DNA of 64,000 nt from Polaromonas sp. (GTDB taxonomy: Bacteria > Pseudomonadota > Gammaproteobacteria > Burkholderiales > Burkholderiaceae), in assembly GCA_013823505.1 (NCBI GenBank), contig PNMH01000007.1, positions 24,568 to 88,567 on the forward strand, read 5' to 3'. Both the position numbers and the translations under genes were made by a program. This document shows, piece after piece, positions 41,412-50,143 of this stretch; the stretch's first letter is position 1, and every line of letters starts with the position of its first letter. The notes beneath the pieces were generated by a model that worked only from the letters and a program-made list of their open reading frames with translations, did not search any database and had not been told where the DNA came from.

Positions 41412-43139
41412 TCATTGTGCAGGGGCCGCCTTGCCCGCCTCTTGCTCCTGCAGCAGGCGCCACATGACCTTGCCACTGCCGCTCTTGGGCAGGGCCGGCA
41501 CGAATTCCACCGTGCGCGGGCATTTGTAGACCGCCATGTGCTCGCGGCACCAGTCCAGGATGTCCTGCTCGCTGGTGGTGGCGCGGTGCGACTCGCGCAG
41601 CACCACCACCGCCTTCACGCTTTCACCGCGGTAGGCATCGGTGGTGGCGATCACGCAGGCTTCGGCAATGGCTGGGTGCTTGAACATCAACACCTCCACC
41701 TCGGCCGGCCAGACCTTGAAGCCGCTCGCATTGATCATGCGTTTGAGGCGGTCGGTGATGAAGTAGTAACCGTCCTCGTCGATGCGGCCGAGGTCGCCCG
41801 AGCGGAAGAAGCGCTTGCCCTCGATGGTCGTGAAGGCGGCCTCGGTGGCTTCGGGACGTTTCCAGTAGCCGTCGAACACCTCGGGCCCATGGATGATGAT
41901 TTCGCCGGCTTCGCCCTGCGGCATCTCTTCCAGCGTGATCGGGTCGACCACGCGCGCTTCGGTGCTGAGAAAGGGGATGCCCAGGCATTGCTGCTTGGGG
42001 TGGTCGGGCGGGTTGTTGTGCGAGGGCGCGGCGGTCTCGGTCAGACCATAGCCCTCTGAGTAACGCAGGCCGTACTGCTCCAGCAGCCGCTGCGCCACCG
42101 CCTGTGGCATCGCTGCGCCACCGCCGCCCACCAGCACCAGGCTGGAGAGGTCGTACTGGTCGAAGCGCGGGCTGGCCAGGAGGTCGATGATCATGGTGGG
42201 GATGTTGGTCCAGTGCGTCACTCGCCAGCGCGAGATCAGCTGGCCGGCCAGGTCGCGGTCCCAGCGCGGCATCACCACCATGGTCGCGCCGGCGTACACG
42301 GCCGCGTGCATGCCCGCCACCATGCCGGTGATGTGGAACATGGGCACCACCAGCAGGCCCACGTTTTCCACCGTGCTGTTGGTCCACAGGCCCACGGCCA
42401 CCGCGTTGTGCATCACCGTGCGGTGCGGGTGCATGCAGCCCTTGGGCAGGCCGGTGGTGCCACTGGTGTAGGGCAACACCGCCAGATCATCGGGGCCGCG
42501 GTTGTGGGCGGGAGCGGTGCCAGTGCAGGCCAGTGCGTCGGCCCAGTCGCTCACCGATCCGCCGGGCAGCGATGGCACCGCATGGTGCGCGCCCAGCCAG
42601 TCGGCCCAGGCCGGCGGCACCTCGGCCTGCGCACCGAAAGCATCGCTGTAGTGCGACACGACCAGGTGGCGCAGGCGCGCGGCCTCGGGCACCTCGGCAT
42701 TGGCCTTGACGAGTTCGCCCGCCAGATCGGCGGCGGCAATGGCCACGCGTGCATCGGGGTCGGTGATGTAGTGCTGCAGCTCATCGCTGCGATTCATCGG
42801 GTTCACCGGCACGACCACCGCGTTGGCGCGAAGGATCGCGAAGTGCGCTACCACCCACTGCGGGCAGTTCTGCATCAGCAGGATCACGCGGTCGCCGTCC
42901 TGCACACCCTGCTCTCGCAGGTGGGCGGCCAGGCGCTCGGCCTGATCGAACACCTGGCGCCACGTGAGCACCTGATCGAAGAACACCAACGCGGTCTTGT
43001 CGGGGTAACGCAGCGCGCTCACCGCCAGGTTGTGCCAGAGCGAGGTCGCCGGCGGCGTGATCCGGTGCGGCAGGCGCCGGGGCCAGAAACGGTGGTGCGG
43101 CGCGGGCGCGCGCCCCTCAGCCGTGTTGCTGTTGTTCAT
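41412..43139 (-). CDS. Long-chain fatty-acid-CoA ligase-type AMP-binding enzyme
   Basis: 575 residues. Motifs in order: YTSGTTGLPKGCMHPHRT (P-loop), the YSEGYGLTETAAPSHNNP signature, RSGDLGRIDEDGYYFITDRLKRMINASGFKVWPAEVE (hinge) and PKSGSGKVMWRLL with the catalytic Lys. The enzyme activates a carboxylic acid as acyl-AMP and then acyl-CoA. The substrate is not readable, though the family suggests medium or long fatty acids. Start at 43139. First gene of the minus-strand unit running to acuI; divergent from the ABC operon. Confidence 0.9.
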   Translation of the reverse strand: MNNSNTAEGRAPAPHHRFWPRRLPHRITPPATSLWHNLAVSALRYPDKTALVFFDQVLTWRQVFDQAERLAAHLREQGVQDGDRVILLMQNCPQWVVAHFAILRANAVVVPVNPMNRSDELQHYITDPDARVAIAAADLAGELVKANAEVPEAARLRHLVVSHYSDAFGAQAEVPPAWADWLGAHHAVPSLPGGSVSDWADALACTGTAPAHNRGPDDLAVLPYTSGTTGLPKGCMHPHRTVMHNAVAVGLWTNSTVENVGLLVVPMFHITGMVAGMHAAVYAGATMVVMPRWDRDLAGQLISRWRVTHWTNIPTMIIDLLASPRFDQYDLSSLVLVGGGGAAMPQAVAQRLLEQYGLRYSEGYGLTETAAPSHNNPPDHPKQQCLGIPFLSTEARVVDPITLEEMPQGEAGEIIIHGPEVFDGYWKRPEATEAAFTTIEGKRFFRSGDLGRIDEDGYYFITDRLKRMINASGFKVWPAEVEVLMFKHPAIAEACVIATTDAYRGESVKAVVVLRESHRATTSEQDILDWCREHMAVYKCPRTVEFVPALPKSGSGKVMWRLLQEQEAGKAAPAQ

Positions 43140-43242
43140 GCGCTTGTCTCCAGGGTTCTTTGTTTGGCCCACAGGATACGGGTCCCCCCGTCAGGATGAA
43201 AACACGGCTTGTCGCACCAGAGACCGCCGAACACCTGCTCAA

Positions 43243-43258
43243 TGGCACGGAACCTGCA
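43243..43258 (+). promoter_or_regulatory. Sigma-54-like promoter upstream of the amino-acid ABC operon
   Basis: TGGCACGGAACCTGCA has one mismatch to TGGCAC-N5-TTGCW, with GG (43244-43245) and GC (43256-43257) spaced by exactly 10 bp. It would give a leader of about 180 nt before aapJ. Confidence 0.5.
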
Positions 43259-43386
43259 AGCGTTGCCGGTGGGGCGACAGCGTGCGCACACGCCCGTGCA
43301 GGCATGTTCTTTTTGCATGACTTTCCCACGTAAACCCCGATCCCGGGTCCAAAAGGCCAGGGATACATTCGGTTGCGGCCGCGAAG

Positions 43387-43403
43387 TGCACCCAACAGGT
43401 GCA
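43387..43403. promoter_or_regulatory. NtrC-type binding site
   Basis: TGCACC-caaca-GGTGCA is a perfect dyad identical to the outer half-sites of the enteric NtrC consensus (TGCACC-N5-GGTGCA). It lies 47 bp before the binding-protein start and downstream of the sigma-54-like element. Confidence 0.65.
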
Positions 43404-43449
43404 CGTCCAGCGCCGACGGACATCCTTTCAAACACAACGGAGAGAGCTG

Positions 43450-44484
43450 ATGAAGATGACTACCTTGAAACTGGCGGCCTTGGGCCTGAGCGCTGCAGCC
43501 ACCCTGGCCAGCATGCCAGCCCACGCAGGCAAGGACCTGGACGCCATCAAGAAACGGGGCGAACTGATCTGCGGCGTGAACACCGGCCTGGCGGGCTTCT
43601 CCGCTGCCGACAGCCAGGGCAAGTGGAGCGGCATGGACGTGGATGTGTGCCGTGCCGTGGCCGCCGCCATCCTGTCGAACGCCGACAAGGTGCGCTACGT
43701 GCCCCTGACCGCCCAGCAGCGCTTCACCGCCCTGCAGTCCGGCGAGGTCGACATGCTCGCCCGCAACACCACCTGGACCTTGACCCGCGACGCCTCGCTG
43801 GGCATGCACTTCACCGGCGTGAACTTCTACGACGGCCAAGCCTTCATGGTGCCCAAGAAGCTCAACGTGAAGAGCGCCAAGGCGCTCAAGGGCGCCACTG
43901 TGTGCGTGCAATCCGGCACCACCACCGAACTGAACCTCACCGACTTCTCGCGCGCCAACAAGCTCAACCTCAAGCCCGTGGTGTTCGAAAAAGTCGAAGC
44001 CGCCACCGCCGCCTACGTGGCGGGCCGCTGCCAGGCTTACACCACCGACGCCTCGGGCCTGGCTTCGATCCGCGCGAAGGAAACGCCCAAGCCCGAAGAA
44101 CACGTGATCCTGCCCGAGCTGATCTCCAAGGAACCCCTCGGCCCGGCCGTGCGCCGCGGCGATGACGAGTTCTTCGGCATCGTGAAGTGGGTCGGCTATG
44201 CGCTGATCGAAGCCGAGGAATACGGCGTCACGCAGGCCAATGCCGACTCGATGAAGACCAGCACCAACCCGAACATCATGCGGCTGGTCGGTGCGGGCAC
44301 CGAGGACACCGGCAAGGTGCTCGGTCTGGACAAGGAATGGGCGCTGCGCGCGATCAAGGCTGGCGGCAACTACGGCGAACAGTTCGAACGCCACGTCGGC
44401 CCCAAGACCCCGATCGGCCTGCCCCGCGGCACCAACAACCTGTGGACCAACGGCGGCCTGATGTACGCCCCACCGGTGCGCTGA
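43450..44484 (+). CDS. aapJ: Amino-acid ABC transporter substrate-binding protein
   Basis: 344 residues. Signal peptide MKMTTLKLAALGLSAAATLASMPAHA. Binding-protein domain: LDAIKKRGELICGVNTGLAGFSAADSQGKWSGMDVDVCRAVAAAI, VPLTAQQRFTALQSGEVDMLARNTTWTLTRDASLGMHFTGVNFYDGQAFMV, TVCVQSGTTTELNLTDF. It matches the AapJ/YhdW type of general L-amino-acid carriers. First gene of the operon; a strong hairpin follows it. Confidence 0.93.
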   Translation: MKMTTLKLAALGLSAAATLASMPAHAGKDLDAIKKRGELICGVNTGLAGFSAADSQGKWSGMDVDVCRAVAAAILSNADKVRYVPLTAQQRFTALQSGEVDMLARNTTWTLTRDASLGMHFTGVNFYDGQAFMVPKKLNVKSAKALKGATVCVQSGTTTELNLTDFSRANKLNLKPVVFEKVEAATAAYVAGRCQAYTTDASGLASIRAKETPKPEEHVILPELISKEPLGPAVRRGDDEFFGIVKWVGYALIEAEEYGVTQANADSMKTSTNPNIMRLVGAGTEDTGKVLGLDKEWALRAIKAGGNYGEQFERHVGPKTPIGLPRGTNNLWTNGGLMYAPPVR

Positions 44485-44496
44485 TCTGCGTGAACC

Positions 44497-44524
44497 GTCG
44501 CCGGCTCCCCGCGGGGCCGGCGAC
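44497..44524 (+). terminator. Intercistronic hairpin after the binding-protein gene
   Basis: GTCGCCGGC (44497-44505) pairs with GCCGGCGAC (44516-44524), and the inner CCCC/GGGG extends it. Such hairpins often stabilise the upstream message, giving an excess of binding protein over the permeases. Confidence 0.6.
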
Positions 44525-44613
44525 CACGATGCTCCTTCGTTCCACAGGCCCTGGGTCGCGCACCCCGGGCCTGTGGCGCAAACGACCCCTGAACACCGGA
44601 TGGCGAGGCCGCA

Positions 44614-45786
44614 TTGAACACGCAACCCCCCCCGAAAAAACGCACGTGGTCGCTCAACAGCCGGGCCACGCGCGGACTCATCTTCCAGCTGATCGCTCTC
44701 ATCCTGATCGCCGCCGGCGTGTGGTTCCTCGCGCACAACACGCAGGAAAACATGCGCATCCGCGGCATCCAGAGCGGCTTTGATTTCCTGGGTGCCGCTG
44801 CCGGTTTCGACATCGGCGAGACCCTGGTGCCCTACGACCCGAGCGAGAGCTACGGCAAGGCCATCTGGATCGGCGTGCTCAACACGCTCAAGGTGGCCGT
44901 CATCGGCATCGTGCTGACCACCCTTCTGGGCGTGCTGATCGGCGTGGGCCGCTTCTCGCGCAACGCGCTGGTGCGGGGCCTGTGTTACGGCTATGTGGAG
45001 ACCTTCCGCAACGTGCCCATCCTGCTGCAGCTGCTGATGTGGTACTTGGTGTTCATCGAGGTGCTGCCCGCGTCGAACGAGGCCTGGAACTCGGCCAACC
45101 TGTTCTACCTGAGCAAGGGCGGGTTCTCCTTTCCCTTCCCTTCAGCCGGTGTGGGCCAGGTGCTCGCGGGAGCGGGCGTGGGCCTGATCGCGGGCTGGCT
45201 GTGGCGCCAGCGCATGCAGAAGCGCTTCGAGCTCACCGGCCAGCAAGGTGACCGCGTCTGGGGCCCGATCGCGCTGATCGTTGTGTTCGCGCTGGTGGGC
45301 TGGCTGGTCGCTGGCATGCCGATGGCGTGGAACATCCCCGAGCAGTTGCCCTTCATGGTGGAAGGCGGCGTGAGCGCCACGCCCGAGTTCATGGCGATCC
45401 TGATCGGCCTGGTGATCTACACCGCGGCCTTCGTGGCCGAGGTGGTGCGCGGCGGCATCCAGTCGGTCAGCCGCGGGCAGGACGAGGCCGCGGCGGCGCT
45501 GGGCCTGAACCAGAAGCAGAAGATGAACCAGGTGATCCTGCCGCAGGCCATGCGCGTGATCATTCCGCCACTGACCAACCAATACCTCAACCTCACCAAG
45601 AACTCGTCGCTGGCGGTGGCGGTGGGCTATCCGGACGTGGTCTCGATCGCCAACACCACCATCAACCAGAGCGGCCGCGCGGTCGAGTGCATCGCCATCA
45701 TCATGCTGGTGTACCTCACCACCTCGCTGTCCACCTCGGCCTTCATGAACTGGTACAACCAGCGCATGGCCATCAAGGAGCGCTGA
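44614..45786 (+). CDS. aapQ: Amino-acid ABC transporter permease (AapQ-type)
   Basis: 390 residues from TTG at 44614. A first helix (FQLIALILIAAGVWFLAHNT), a periplasmic insert, then the HisMQ-type permease core: IGVLNTLKVAVIGIVLTTLLGVLIGVGR, FRNVPILLQLLMWY, and the EAA loop AFVAEVVRGGIQSVSRGQDEAAAALGLNQKQKMNQVILPQAMRVIIPP. Pairs with AapM to form the membrane channel. The unusual start codon and a long first loop are typical of AapQ. Confidence 0.92.
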   Translation: MNTQPPPKKRTWSLNSRATRGLIFQLIALILIAAGVWFLAHNTQENMRIRGIQSGFDFLGAAAGFDIGETLVPYDPSESYGKAIWIGVLNTLKVAVIGIVLTTLLGVLIGVGRFSRNALVRGLCYGYVETFRNVPILLQLLMWYLVFIEVLPASNEAWNSANLFYLSKGGFSFPFPSAGVGQVLAGAGVGLIAGWLWRQRMQKRFELTGQQGDRVWGPIALIVVFALVGWLVAGMPMAWNIPEQLPFMVEGGVSATPEFMAILIGLVIYTAAFVAEVVRGGIQSVSRGQDEAAAALGLNQKQKMNQVILPQAMRVIIPPLTNQYLNLTKNSSLAVAVGYPDVVSIANTTINQSGRAVECIAIIMLVYLTTSLSTSAFMNWYNQRMAIKER

Positions 45787-45788
45787 GC

Positions 45789-46892
45789 ATGGCCGACACC
45801 TTCATCCCCATCGCGCCCCGGCCCTCGCCGGTCAAGACCTCGGGCTTCGTGCACTGGGCGCGGCGCAACCTGTTCGCCGGCTGGCGCAACACCATCACCA
45901 CACTGTTCGTCGGCGCCCTCCTGCTCTACGTGCTGCCGGGCCTGGTCAACTGGGGCTTTTTGCGCGCCGTTTTCGTCAACGACGCGGATGCCTGCCAGGC
46001 CGCGCGCGGCATCGGCGCGTGCTGGGGCGTGGTGACCGAGAAGTACCGCATCATCCTGTTCGGCCGTTACCCGTATGAAGAACAGTGGCGCCCGCTGATC
46101 GCCACCTCGGTGATGCTCGGTGGCCTGGTGCTCAGCTGCATGCGCGCCTTCTGGAAGCCCTGGCTGGTGCTGCTGTGGATGGGCGTGCTGGCCGTGTTCT
46201 TCGTGCTCATGAGCGGCGGCGTGTTCGGCCTCAGCGAGGTGCGCACCGACCTCTGGGGCGGCCTGCCGCTCACCGTGATGCTGGCCACGCTCTCGATCTT
46301 CATGGCGTTTCCGCTGTCCATCGTGGTGGCGCTCGGCCGGCGCAGCCACCTGCCCGCGATCCGCTCGGCCTGCATCATCTACATCGAACTGATCCGCGGC
46401 GTGCCGCTGATCTCGGTGCTGTTCATGGCCTCGTTCATGTTTCCGCTCTTCATGCCGCAGGGCGTGACGCTGGACGTGCTGGTGCGGGTGATCGTGGGCA
46501 TCACGCTGTTTGCTGCGGCCTACATGGCCGAGATCATCCGCGGCGGCCTGCAGGCGATTCCCAAAGGGCAACTGGAAGCGGCCGACACACTGGGCCTGTC
46601 CTACTGGCAGACGCAGCGCAAGATCGTGCTGCCGCAGGCCCTGGCCATGGTGGTGCCCAGCATGATGAACAACTTCATCTCGGTGTTCAAGGACACCTCG
46701 CTGGTCACCATCGTCTCGCTCTACGAGCTCACCGGCGCGCTCGCGCTCGCGCTGAACTCCGACGTGAACTGGCGGCCCTTCAAGATCGAGGCCTACATTT
46801 TCATCACCCTCGTGTACTTCACGTTCTGTTTCTCGATGTCGCGTTACAGCCTGTGGGTCGAAAAACAACTCAGCGCCAGCAAGGCGCGTTGA
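45789..46892 (+). CDS. aapM: Amino-acid ABC transporter permease (AapM-type)
   Basis: 367 residues, two bases after the aapQ stop. Core features: [86 protein letters not shown], and the EAA loop [48 protein letters not shown]. Second half of the heteromeric permease. Confidence 0.93.
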   Translation: MADTFIPIAPRPSPVKTSGFVHWARRNLFAGWRNTITTLFVGALLLYVLPGLVNWGFLRAVFVNDADACQAARGIGACWGVVTEKYRIILFGRYPYEEQWRPLIATSVMLGGLVLSCMRAFWKPWLVLLWMGVLAVFFVLMSGGVFGLSEVRTDLWGGLPLTVMLATLSIFMAFPLSIVVALGRRSHLPAIRSACIIYIELIRGVPLISVLFMASFMFPLFMPQGVTLDVLVRVIVGITLFAAAYMAEIIRGGLQAIPKGQLEAADTLGLSYWQTQRKIVLPQALAMVVPSMMNNFISVFKDTSLVTIVSLYELTGALALALNSDVNWRPFKIEAYIFITLVYFTFCFSMSRYSLWVEKQLSASKAR

Positions 46893-46903
46893 AGGAAAGC
46901 TGC

Positions 46904-47647
46904 ATGTCCGATCCCATCATCCGTTTCGACAAGGTCAACAAGTGGTACGGCAACGACTTCCACGTGCTGCGCGACATCGACCTCGATGTGGCCAAGGGCG
47001 AGCGCATCGTGGTCTGCGGCCCCTCGGGCTCGGGCAAGTCCACGCTGATCCGCTGCATCAACCGGCTTGAAGAACACCAGCAGGGCCACCTGACCGTCGA
47101 CGGCATCGAACTCACCGACGACATCAAGGCGATTGATCAGGTGCGCAAGAACGTGGGCATGGTGTTCCAGCAGTTCAACCTGTTCCCGCACCTCACCGTG
47201 TTGGAGAACCTCACGCTCTCGCCCATGTGGGTGGGCAAGATGCCGAAAAAGGAGGCCGAGGAAAAGGCCATGGTGCAACTGCAGCGCGTGCGCATCGCCG
47301 AGCAGGCGGGCAAGTACCCGCTGCAGCTCTCGGGTGGGCAGCAGCAGCGCGTGGCGATCGCGCGCGCGCTGTGCCTCACGCCCAAGATCATGCTGTTTGA
47401 CGAGCCCACCTCGGCGCTCGACCCGGAGATGATCAAGGAGGTGCTCGACGTCATGGTGGAACTGGCCAACCAGGGCATCACCATGATCTGCGTGACGCAC
47501 GAGATGGGCTTTGCCAAGGCCGTGGCCGACCGCGTGATCTTCATGGACCAGGGCCAGATCGTGGAGCAGAACACGCCCACCGAATTCTTCAACCACCCTC
47601 AGAACGAACGCAGCCGGGACTTCCTGTCCAAGATCCTCGGCCATTGA
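46904..47647 (+). CDS. aapP: Amino-acid ABC transporter ATP-binding protein
   Basis: 247 residues. Walker [10 protein letters not shown] (about 39-47), Q-loop [18 protein letters not shown], signature [19 protein letters not shown], Walker [17 protein letters not shown]-loop [23 protein letters not shown]. Standard GlnQ/AapP ATPase. A hairpin-like AAAAGggttCTTTT just after the stop may end the operon. Confidence 0.95.
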   Translation: MSDPIIRFDKVNKWYGNDFHVLRDIDLDVAKGERIVVCGPSGSGKSTLIRCINRLEEHQQGHLTVDGIELTDDIKAIDQVRKNVGMVFQQFNLFPHLTVLENLTLSPMWVGKMPKKEAEEKAMVQLQRVRIAEQAGKYPLQLSGGQQQRVAIARALCLTPKIMLFDEPTSALDPEMIKEVLDVMVELANQGITMICVTHEMGFAKAVADRVIFMDQGQIVEQNTPTEFFNHPQNERSRDFLSKILGH

Positions 47648-47734
47648 TTCAAAAGGGTTCTTTTGGGGGCGGGGTTTTTGACTTGTGAGGGTCATTTGGC
47701 GCTGACACAATGCGCGGGTTCTCAAGGAGGCCCC

Positions 47735-48805
47735 ATGTCCACACCCCCCCCGTTCACCGTTCAGCGGCTCTCCTGGCTGCGCTGGAGTTGCACCACCGCG
47801 CTGGGCCTGTCGGTGTGGTGCGCCGGGGCAGCGCTGGCCTTTGACGCGCAGGGCCACCGCGGAGCCCGTGGTCTGGCGCCCGAAAACACGCTGGCCGGTA
47901 TCGAGCAGGCGCTGTCCATCGGTGTGACCACCCTCGAATTCGACGTGGTGCTCAGCGCCGAGGGCGTGCCGGTGGTCTCGCACGACACCGCGCCCAACCC
48001 CGACATCACGCGCGACGCCAGCGGCCGGTGGCTGCAAGCGCGTGGCAAGCCCTTCAACCAGCTGAGCCTGGACGAGATTGCAAGCCTCGACGTCGGCCGC
48101 ATCAACCCGTCGAGCCGCTACGCCCGCGACTTCGCGAACCAGGCACCGGTGGACGGTGAGCGCATCCCCACCCTGGCCGCCGTGTTCGAGCGCATCAAGC
48201 GCCTGGGGGCGAACCACGTGCGCTTCAACATCGAACTCAAGCTCAACCCCAAGCGCCCGGACGAGTCGCCCGCGCCAGACGCTTTTGTGCGCGCCGTGGC
48301 GGCCGTCATCAACAGCCACGGCATGGCCTCTCGCACGACCCTGCAGAGCTTCGACTGGCGGGTGCTCAAGGCCAGCCAGACCATGGCTCCCGGCCTGCCG
48401 CTGTCGTTTCTGTCGACCCGCAACACCTTGGCCGATGGCGAATGGACCGCGGGCCTGAAGCTGGGCGACTTTGAGGACGCGCCGGGCATGGTGGCCGCTG
48501 CCGGCGGCAAGCTCTGGTCGCCCCATTTCAACGACCTGAGCCAGGCCGCGCTGTCGCGGGCGCGCGCGCTGAGCCTGCGGGTGATCCCGTGGACGGTGAA
48601 CGAGCCCGCCGACATGGCCCGCCTCATCGACTGGGGCGTCGACGGCCTGATCACCGACCACCCCGAACGCTTGCGCAGCGTCATGCAGGCGCGCGGCATG
48701 GTGCTGCCACCCACCGTGACCACGCCCGCGCCCAACGCCGGCGTGGCCCTGCCCGACGCCAGACCCCAGCCGGTGCGCTTCGGCGTGGCGCCCGACCTGC
48801 GCTGA
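47735..48805 (+). CDS. Periplasmic glycerophosphodiester phosphodiesterase
   Basis: 356 residues. A signal sequence (about 1-35, ending GAALAF) precedes the GDPD TIM barrel. Motifs: AQGHRGARGLAPENTLAGIEQAL (catalytic His-Arg-Gly and Glu-Asn), TTLEFDVVLSAEGVPVVSHDTAPN (metal ligands Glu, Asp and catalytic His), VRFNIELKLNPK, and VIPWTVNEPADMARLIDWGVDGLITDHPERL. It releases glycerol-3-phosphate from glycerophosphodiesters. AAGGAGG (47724-47730) precedes the ATG. Confidence 0.93.
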   Translation: MSTPPPFTVQRLSWLRWSCTTALGLSVWCAGAALAFDAQGHRGARGLAPENTLAGIEQALSIGVTTLEFDVVLSAEGVPVVSHDTAPNPDITRDASGRWLQARGKPFNQLSLDEIASLDVGRINPSSRYARDFANQAPVDGERIPTLAAVFERIKRLGANHVRFNIELKLNPKRPDESPAPDAFVRAVAAVINSHGMASRTTLQSFDWRVLKASQTMAPGLPLSFLSTRNTLADGEWTAGLKLGDFEDAPGMVAAAGGKLWSPHFNDLSQAALSRARALSLRVIPWTVNEPADMARLIDWGVDGLITDHPERLRSVMQARGMVLPPTVTTPAPNAGVALPDARPQPVRFGVAPDLR

Positions 48806-48891
48806 AGTGCCCGGCGACCTCTGGTCGGCGCCGCTGTAAGGACGCCCCTCGGCGGTCGACCAACGTCCATTTCCACCGTCTGGAGATGGCC

Positions 48892-49632
48892 ATGCCCACC
48901 ACCCTGCCCCGCCTCGCTGCCCTGGCCGGCGTCCTGCTGACGTCGGGGTCCGTTGTGGCCCAGACCTGCGAGGTTCGATCCGGCCCCCGACCACCGGCCG
49001 TGGTGGAGCTCTACACCTCGGAGGGCTGCAGCTCCTGCCCGCCAGCCGACCGTTGGCTCTCCACCCTCAAGACCCAGGACAAGGTGCTGGCCCTCTCGTT
49101 CCATGTGAACTACTGGAATCACCTGGGCTGGCGGGACCCATTCGCCACCCCCGAGACCACCGCCCGCCAGTACCGGCTGAAGGAAGCGCTGCGCGGGAAA
49201 TACGTCTACACACCCCAGGTGGTGCTCAACGGGCGGGACCACCGCGAATGGCCAGGCCAGAGCGCGGGCAGCCTGGCCGGCCTGCCTGCTGCGACTGCGC
49301 CGGCGTTGCGCCTGAGCCGCCAGGGTGCTCTGGTCACCGCACAGATCGAAGCGGCCCCGGGCACCGGGATGGCTGGCGAACTGGCGGGGTATTGGGCAGT
49401 GCTGCAGGACGGCCTGGAGAGCAAGGTCACGCGCGGTGAAAACGCAGGTGAAAACCTGCGCCACGACCACGTGGTGAGCCTGTACCAGCCGGTGGCGCCC
49501 TGGTCTGCCGCGCAGGGCGGCAGTGCCCGGCTCACCCTGCCCGCCGGCTCCACGCAGCGCGTGGCCTTCGTGGTGACCAACGCAGGGCTGACCCAGCCGG
49601 TGCAAGCCCTGGTGCTGCAGTGCCCCGCCTGA
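48892..49632 (+). CDS. DUF1223 secreted thioredoxin-like protein
   Basis: 246 residues. Signal peptide MPTTLPRLAALAGVLLTSGSVVA. The DUF1223 hallmark is AVVELYTSEGCSSCPPADRWLSTL with a CxxC pair, then VLALSFHVNYWNHLGWRDPFATPETTARQ and YVYTPQVVLNGRD. The thioredoxin-related fold suggests a redox role in the periplasm, but none is established. ATG 48892 is preferred over the in-frame ATG at 48886, which lies too close to GGAG. Confidence 0.92.
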   Translation: MPTTLPRLAALAGVLLTSGSVVAQTCEVRSGPRPPAVVELYTSEGCSSCPPADRWLSTLKTQDKVLALSFHVNYWNHLGWRDPFATPETTARQYRLKEALRGKYVYTPQVVLNGRDHREWPGQSAGSLAGLPAATAPALRLSRQGALVTAQIEAAPGTGMAGELAGYWAVLQDGLESKVTRGENAGENLRHDHVVSLYQPVAPWSAAQGGSARLTLPAGSTQRVAFVVTNAGLTQPVQALVLQCPA

Positions 49633-49693
49633 AAACGCGGCATTCAACCCCGCTGATGGAACCAACCCGGACCGATCCGTATCATCTCAACCC

Positions 49694-50062
49694 ATGCGCC
49701 ACTGGCTCCTCATCCTCATGATCGCCCTGCTGCCCCTGCGCGGCTGGGTGGGTGATGCCATGGCGGTGGAGATGCTGGCCCAGCCCGCACACGCCAGCAT
49801 CGCGATGGGCGGGCACGGCGGGGATCATGCCGATCACCACACCATGAGCGACGACCGCTGCGCCTGCGACGAGCACGCCTCAGCCTCGCAGGACGGCGCC
49901 GAGCACCAGCACAGCGCCTGCGACGTCTGCAACCTTCCCGCCCTGGCCATGGCCGTGCTGGACGTGCAGACCCCACCCACGGCTCACCGCGATCTCGCGC
50001 AACCGGCCGAAGCTTTCGCCAGCAGCGAGGCCCAGCGGAGCGTCAAACCGCCCATTTCCTGA
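49694..50062 (+). CDS. His/Cys-rich exported small protein of the copper cluster
   Basis: 122 residues with signal peptide MRHWLLILMIALLPLRGWVG. The middle is rich in possible metal ligands (HGGDHADHHTMSDDRCACDEH, then EHQHSACDVCNLPALA). Similar short proteins (DUF2946-like) commonly precede copper-efflux genes, and here it is followed by a TolC-type gene and a multicopper oxidase. A copper-binding role is an inference from composition and position. Confidence 0.75.
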   Translation: MRHWLLILMIALLPLRGWVGDAMAVEMLAQPAHASIAMGGHGGDHADHHTMSDDRCACDEHASASQDGAEHQHSACDVCNLPALAMAVLDVQTPPTAHRDLAQPAEAFASSEAQRSVKPPIS

Positions 50063-50143
50063 GTTCACACACCACAGGTGCGTCCGCTGTGGCCCGATCG
50101 GGCTGCGTCAGCGGGCGACGGTTCGTGATTTCAGGAGATTCCC

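Noticed and set aside
43140..43449. Additional short open frames in the ABC operon leader
   Set aside because: None has a ribosome-binding site or conserved composition; the region is best explained as regulatory.
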